Shown here one piece after another: positions 60,901 through 64,000 of a stretch of DNA of 64,000 bases. Both the position numbers and the translations under genes were made by a program. The notes below the pieces were generated by a model that saw nothing but the letters and a program-made list of their open reading frames with translations, was not told where the DNA came from and made no database searches. Origin of the DNA: Spirochaetaceae bacterium (lineage in GTDB: Bacteria; Spirochaetota; Spirochaetia; Treponematales; Treponemataceae); contig JAFZVC010000037.1 in NCBI GenBank assembly GCA_017618015.1, positions 62,001 to 126,000 on the forward strand. Direction: 5' to 3'. Positions within the stretch are counted from its first letter, which is position 1, and each line of letters begins with the position of its first letter.

Positions 60901-61765
60901 ATTAAGAGCGATGTTCGGAAAGAGCAATTATAATAACACTTCAACCAGCACTATGCAGCCGCCGCATAAAACGCGTGTAATCGCTGTTACGAGCGGTAAG
61001 GGTGGTGTCGGAAAGTCAAATATATCGGTAAACTTGGCAATTGCGTTCGCGCAAACCGGCAAAAAAGTTGTTCTGATTGACGGTGACCTTGGTATGGCGA
61101 ACGTTAACGTTCTTCTTGGAATAACGCCAAAAGCAAACCTTCTTGATGTTCTGAACAAAAAGAAAAAGATGAGCGACATCATCCTGAACACGGAGCTCGG
61201 TATACAGATAATTGCCGGCGCGAACGGCTTCTCCACAATAGCTAACCTTACCGACGAGCAGCGTGATTTTTTTGCGGAAGAGTTTACGACCCTTTCCAGT
61301 TTCGATGTAATCATCATAGACACTGGCGCGGGTGTATCAGAAAACGTTCTTCGCTTTATTGAGTCTGCGGACGAAGCATACGTCGTTACAACTCCGGAAC
61401 CAACAGCCATTACAGATGCATACGGCCTTATAAAAATTATTGCAACTGAGTTTTCTGACTCGAAAATAGTGATGAAACTTATCGTCAATAAGGTTCATTC
61501 CGCGGACGAAGGAAAACGCATTGCAGAGCGTATAATAACGATTGTAGCGCAGTTTTTGAACGCGCCAGTGGAATATCTTGGGTTTATCTATGATGATTCG
61601 GTAGTGACTTCTTCTGTTCTTAGACAGAAGCCTTTTATGGTGTCACAGCCGTCATCAAAAGCCGCAATGTGTATAAAGCACATTGTCGGACGAATAGATA
61701 AGACAACTGTTAAGCCTAGCGGTGGTTTTTCTGCCTTTTTGCGAAAAATTATAGGAAAAAAGTGA
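60881..61765 (+). CDS. flhG: Flagellar number regulator FlhG (FleN, MinD-like ATPase)
   Basis: 294 residues from ATG 60881 with GGAG 6 nt upstream; an ATG at 60869 is also in frame. N-terminal motif DQASELRAMFG activates FlhF GTPase in the family. Deviant Walker A VTSGKGGVGKSNISVNLA, switch VIIDTGAGVSENVL, and MinD-type C-terminal helix region. It overlaps flhF by 20 nt. Confidence 0.94.
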   Translation: MEDQASELRAMFGKSNYNNTSTSTMQPPHKTRVIAVTSGKGGVGKSNISVNLAIAFAQTGKKVVLIDGDLGMANVNVLLGITPKANLLDVLNKKKKMSDIILNTELGIQIIAGANGFSTIANLTDEQRDFFAEEFTTLSSFDVIIIDTGAGVSENVLRFIESADEAYVVTTPEPTAITDAYGLIKIIATEFSDSKIVMKLIVNKVHSADEGKRIAERIITIVAQFLNAPVEYLGFIYDDSVVTSSVLRQKPFMVSQPSSKAAMCIKHIVGRIDKTTVKPSGGFSAFLRKIIGKK

Positions 61766-61794
61766 TTGACCTTATGCTATTTTTGGCTTAAGCT
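61766..61794 (+). promoter_or_regulatory. Possible internal promoter before the fliA-linked orf
   Basis: TTGACC, 17-nt spacer, TAAGCT; leader of about 11-13 nt with GTGGGGG. It may uncouple fliA from the upstream genes. Confidence 0.45.
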
Positions 61795-61800
61795 GATTAG

Positions 61801-61811
61801 TGGGGGATTTG
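61801..61811 (+). promoter_or_regulatory. GGGGG-type ribosome site of the fliA-linked orf
   Basis: GTGGGGGATTTG upstream of ATG 61813; GGGGATTTG (61803-61811) is identical to 18323-18331. Confidence 0.55.
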
Positions 61812-61812
61812 C

Positions 61813-62607
61813 ATGATTAACCTGAAATTCATCGGCATCTTAGCTGTTTTCGGGTTTCTGCTGTCTTTTGTTCTGGGACTATTAGGTGATGTAAGCTTTG
61901 GCTTTGTCATCCTAAGAGCGGTTATTTCTGCATTAGTTTCAGGTGGTACAGCGGCACTTGTTTCTTTCGTGTTCCGTAAATTTTTATCAGAGAATGCTGC
62001 AGAAACACAAACTGTCAGGTCTTCTGCAACGACGGGTAACCTTGTAGATATCCGCATTGATGAAGAGCCTCTTCCAGACACAGATAATTCTCCCGATTTT
62101 TTCGTTTCGCAAGCATATTCAACTGCTTCAAACAGGTTTCCGTACGGTCAGCAGAGTAAAATGACCGCTGAGACCGAAACGGCAGCCGCTCCAAAAGAGC
62201 CAGCTGCTGCGGAACAACCAGTTCCAAAAGGAGTTTCAGAAGCTCCTAAAACGGAGAGTCCGGTTATAAAAGCCGGTGCGGTTGCTGACAAGGGCAAACC
62301 AGAACCAAAGGTAGAGGCATTCGTTCCTAAGCCGCTGGTTTCTAATGAAAGCCCTAAACCTGAAAAAGCAGAGCCTGCGGCATCTGGAAAACCTTCTGTT
62401 GTCGAGGAGCTTGACTCTTTGTCTGAGCTGCCTGACATAGAAAGTATGGTTTCCGATTCTATTGGATCGGGACCAGATGTTATCGAGGACAGTTCGTTTG
62501 CTTCCGAAGGCTTGGTATCCGGTATTTCAACATCGGATCTCACTTCCGGAAACGATTCGACTGTGATTGCTGATGCGATTCGAACACTATTGAAACGTGA
62601 AGGTTGA
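61813..62607 (+). CDS. Membrane protein of the fliA operon, unknown function
   Basis: 264 residues. Two N-terminal membrane helices (about 7-25 and 31-54, INLKFIGILAVFGFLLSFVL and GGTAALVSFVF), then a long Pro/Ala/Glu/Ser-rich cytoplasmic tail (about 75-235), and a short conserved-looking end DSTVIADAIRTLLKREG. T. pallidum has an uncharacterised gene at the same place before its sigma-28 gene. Its start overlaps nothing, and fliA follows at once. Confidence 0.8.
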   Translation: MINLKFIGILAVFGFLLSFVLGLLGDVSFGFVILRAVISALVSGGTAALVSFVFRKFLSENAAETQTVRSSATTGNLVDIRIDEEPLPDTDNSPDFFVSQAYSTASNRFPYGQQSKMTAETETAAAPKEPAAAEQPVPKGVSEAPKTESPVIKAGAVADKGKPEPKVEAFVPKPLVSNESPKPEKAEPAASGKPSVVEELDSLSELPDIESMVSDSIGSGPDVIEDSSFASEGLVSGISTSDLTSGNDSTVIADAIRTLLKREG

Positions 62608-62609
62608 AA

Positions 62610-63398
62610 ATGGCAGCTTCCCCTTTTGAACAAAAAACAGAAGAAGAACTTTGGCTCGAATACAAGAAAAAAAAGTCACCTCAGCTTAGGGATGCCTTTA
62701 TACGACAATATATGCCACTCGTCAAATATGTTGCGGGTAAGGTATCTGTCGGAATGCCAGGAAGCGTGGAGTTCGATGACCTTGTAGGATTCGGTCAGTT
62801 CGGACTTCTTGACGCTATCAATAAATACGATCCAGAAAAAAACGTAAAATTCAAAACATATGCCGTTACAAGAATCCGCGGTGCAATACTTGATGAGCTC
62901 CGTCAGCTTGACTGGGTTCCACGTTCAGTTCGTCAAAAATCAAGAGAAATTGAAGATGCTATCGTCCGTATAGAGTCAAAATTGGGACGTACCGCAACAG
63001 ACGATGAAATTGCTGAAGAGCTTGGAATAAGCGTTTCAGAGCTTCAGCAGACAGTTATGAAAGTCTCTGGAACAAGTGTTCTTTCTCTTAATGATGTTTG
63101 GTATTCAGGCGATGATTCTGACAAAGTTTCTATAGGTGACAGCATCGAATCACCGTCATCAATGAACCCGGATGTTATCGTTGAGCGCGAGGAAGTTCGC
63201 CGCGTCATTATAGAGGCTATAAACGAGCTTCCTGAGAAAGAGAAGATGGTTCTCGTGTTGTATTATCACGAGGATTTAACTTTCAAAGAAATTGGTCAAG
63301 TTCTTAACGTAAGCGAATCCCGCATCTCGCAGCTTCATACAAAAGCGAACCTTAGATTGCGGGCAAAACTGACGAATATCCGCAAGGGTATTATATAA
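62610..63398 (+). CDS. fliA: Flagellar sigma-28 factor FliA/WhiG
   Basis: 262 residues from ATG 62610 (TTG 62604 also in frame). Region 2 holds VKYVAGKVSVGMPGSVEFDD and FGQFGLLDAINKYDPEKN, region 3 EDAIVRIESKLGRTATDDEI, and region 4 ELPEKEKMVLVLYYHEDLTF with an HTH at SESRISQLHTKANLRLR. It directs RNA polymerase to late flagellar promoters. Confidence 0.96.
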   Translation: MAASPFEQKTEEELWLEYKKKKSPQLRDAFIRQYMPLVKYVAGKVSVGMPGSVEFDDLVGFGQFGLLDAINKYDPEKNVKFKTYAVTRIRGAILDELRQLDWVPRSVRQKSREIEDAIVRIESKLGRTATDDEIAEELGISVSELQQTVMKVSGTSVLSLNDVWYSGDDSDKVSIGDSIESPSSMNPDVIVEREEVRRVIIEAINELPEKEKMVLVLYYHEDLTFKEIGQVLNVSESRISQLHTKANLRLRAKLTNIRKGII

Positions 63399-63413
63399 GC
63401 CGCAGGGATTGCC

Positions 63414-64000
63414 ATGGTCACGCTAGAAAAAATTCGTACGGACCTAGGAAAAACGCTCGAAGAGGATAAAAAACTTCATTATGTAGAAGTTCGTGCGGAC
63501 ACTCTTGAAGAAGCCCTTGATGACGCAGCCCTGCAGCTTAACTGCCGTGTCGTACATCTGGAATATGAAGTTCTGGAAGCCGGTTTTGCCGGTATGTTCG
63601 GTCTTATGAAAAAGCCCTGGTTTATAAGGGCGTATCAAAATCCTGAAGAAGCCAAAAAAGCAAGCATCAGAAAAAGCCAGGCTGGCACAGATGCGGATAC
63701 TATTATCGAGGAAGAGAAGCCTATCGATAAGGACGGCGTCTTCTACGTACATTATTTCTCATCGCAGATTAACCTTAAAGTCGTCATGCCAGTAGGAAAG
63801 GGCGTTCCTGTGCAGCTTTCCGAAGTTTTAGGAAGACTCAAGCGTTCAGATACAATCATGATTGAGGACGACCTTGTAAAACAGCTCGTAAAGAACGGCA
63901 CAGACGGCAAATATGTACCTGTCGGTCAATATCAGCATAATCCTGCGGCAGATGCTCTTCTTACAGTCGAAATCTCGAATGACGAGATGAAAGCTTCCAT
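63414..64000 (+). CDS. Flagellar assembly protein A-like (Jag_N plus FapA/DUF342), 3' end missing
   Basis: ATG 63414 with GCAGGGA upstream; the frame is open to the right edge (195 codons visible). Residues about 20-75 (YVEVRADTLEEALDDAALQL, then FAGMFGLMKKPWF) form a Jag_N-type domain. From about residue 105 (DGVFYVHYFSSQINLKVVMP, GKGVPVQLSEVLGRLKR) it resembles the start of the FapA/DUF342 domain. It directly follows fliA by 15 nt, as in other treponemes. Confidence 0.8.
   Translation, partial: MVTLEKIRTDLGKTLEEDKKLHYVEVRADTLEEALDDAALQLNCRVVHLEYEVLEAGFAGMFGLMKKPWFIRAYQNPEEAKKASIRKSQAGTDADTIIEEEKPIDKDGVFYVHYFSSQINLKVVMPVGKGVPVQLSEVLGRLKRSDTIMIEDDLVKQLVKNGTDGKYVPVGQYQHNPAADALLTVEISNDEMKAS

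Noticed and set aside
60928-61488. 186-codon minus-strand frame
   Set aside because: Antisense of the flhG gene, which has clear MinD motifs.

Overview
The window is chromosomal DNA from a spirochaete, almost certainly a commensal-type Treponema. The evidence is the periplasmic-flagella gene set (flbB, FliY-type switch protein, flbD, a FlgE carrying the Lys165/Cys178 pair known from T. denticola), a Borrelia Bpur-like PUR protein, and many SPI-type signal peptides ending in FSQ, SAQ or FPQ on putative outer-membrane proteins. I cannot name a species. I see no mobile elements, CRISPR arrays, rRNA or phage genes; one tRNA (Lys) and one tmRNA are present.

Layout. (1) 1-6.5 kb: the tail of a large surface protein, then flbB-fliK-flgD-flgE ending at a strong terminator. 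(2) 6.6-12.2 kb: an operon of a phosphoribosyltransferase, three unrecognised envelope proteins and RNase HII. (3) 12.2-20 kb, minus strand: PUR-family protein, phosphohexomutase abutting tmRNA, a membrane-anchored ParB-like protein, PBP1A, a candidate small RNA, an M23 peptidase, a membrane protein and a ferredoxin. (4) 20-28.3 kb: deoC, bactofilin, TPR protein, MtaB, a lipoprotein/OMP pair, a Na/Pi cotransporter, tRNA-Lys and a small OMP. (5) 28.3-37.3 kb: a Pr6Pr-like membrane protein, rpoZ-miaA, a 29-residue bS22/AURKAIP1-like ribosomal protein, and the operon dxs-folP-cdaA-cdaR-acpS-DUF2225-truA. (6) 37.3-48.8 kb: priA, a family 4 UDG, two glycolipid-type glycosyltransferases flanking a Wzi-like barrel, thiI, an acyl-CoA synthetase and an unknown exported protein. 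(7) 49-64 kb: the rest of the flagellar operon, flbD-motA-motB-fliL-fliM-fliY-fliO-fliP-fliQ-fliR-flhB-flhA-flhF-flhG-orf-fliA-fapA, running off the right edge.

The flagellar operon that is continuous (fliK-flgD-flgE-flbD-motA...) in T. pallidum, T. denticola and Borrelia is cut here between flgE and flbD by about 42.5 kb of housekeeping DNA. Each half keeps its order; the first half gained or kept a terminator and the second has its own promoter region with a 24-bp palindrome.

The most interesting regulatory pattern is a set of six genes (PBP1A, bactofilin, Na/Pi transporter, folP, a GT4 glycosyltransferase, thiI) that lack a Shine-Dalgarno sequence and have a -35/-10 pair with an exact 17-bp spacer whose -10 ends 6-7 nt before the ATG, so their mRNAs should be leaderless. 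A seventh gene, the phosphohexomutase, starts 2 nt after the tmRNA 3' end. A second pattern is a candidate minus-strand small RNA at about 18.3 kb with a C-rich loop complementary to the unusual GGGTGGG-type ribosome sites of several flagellar genes. Both are predictions from sequence alone.
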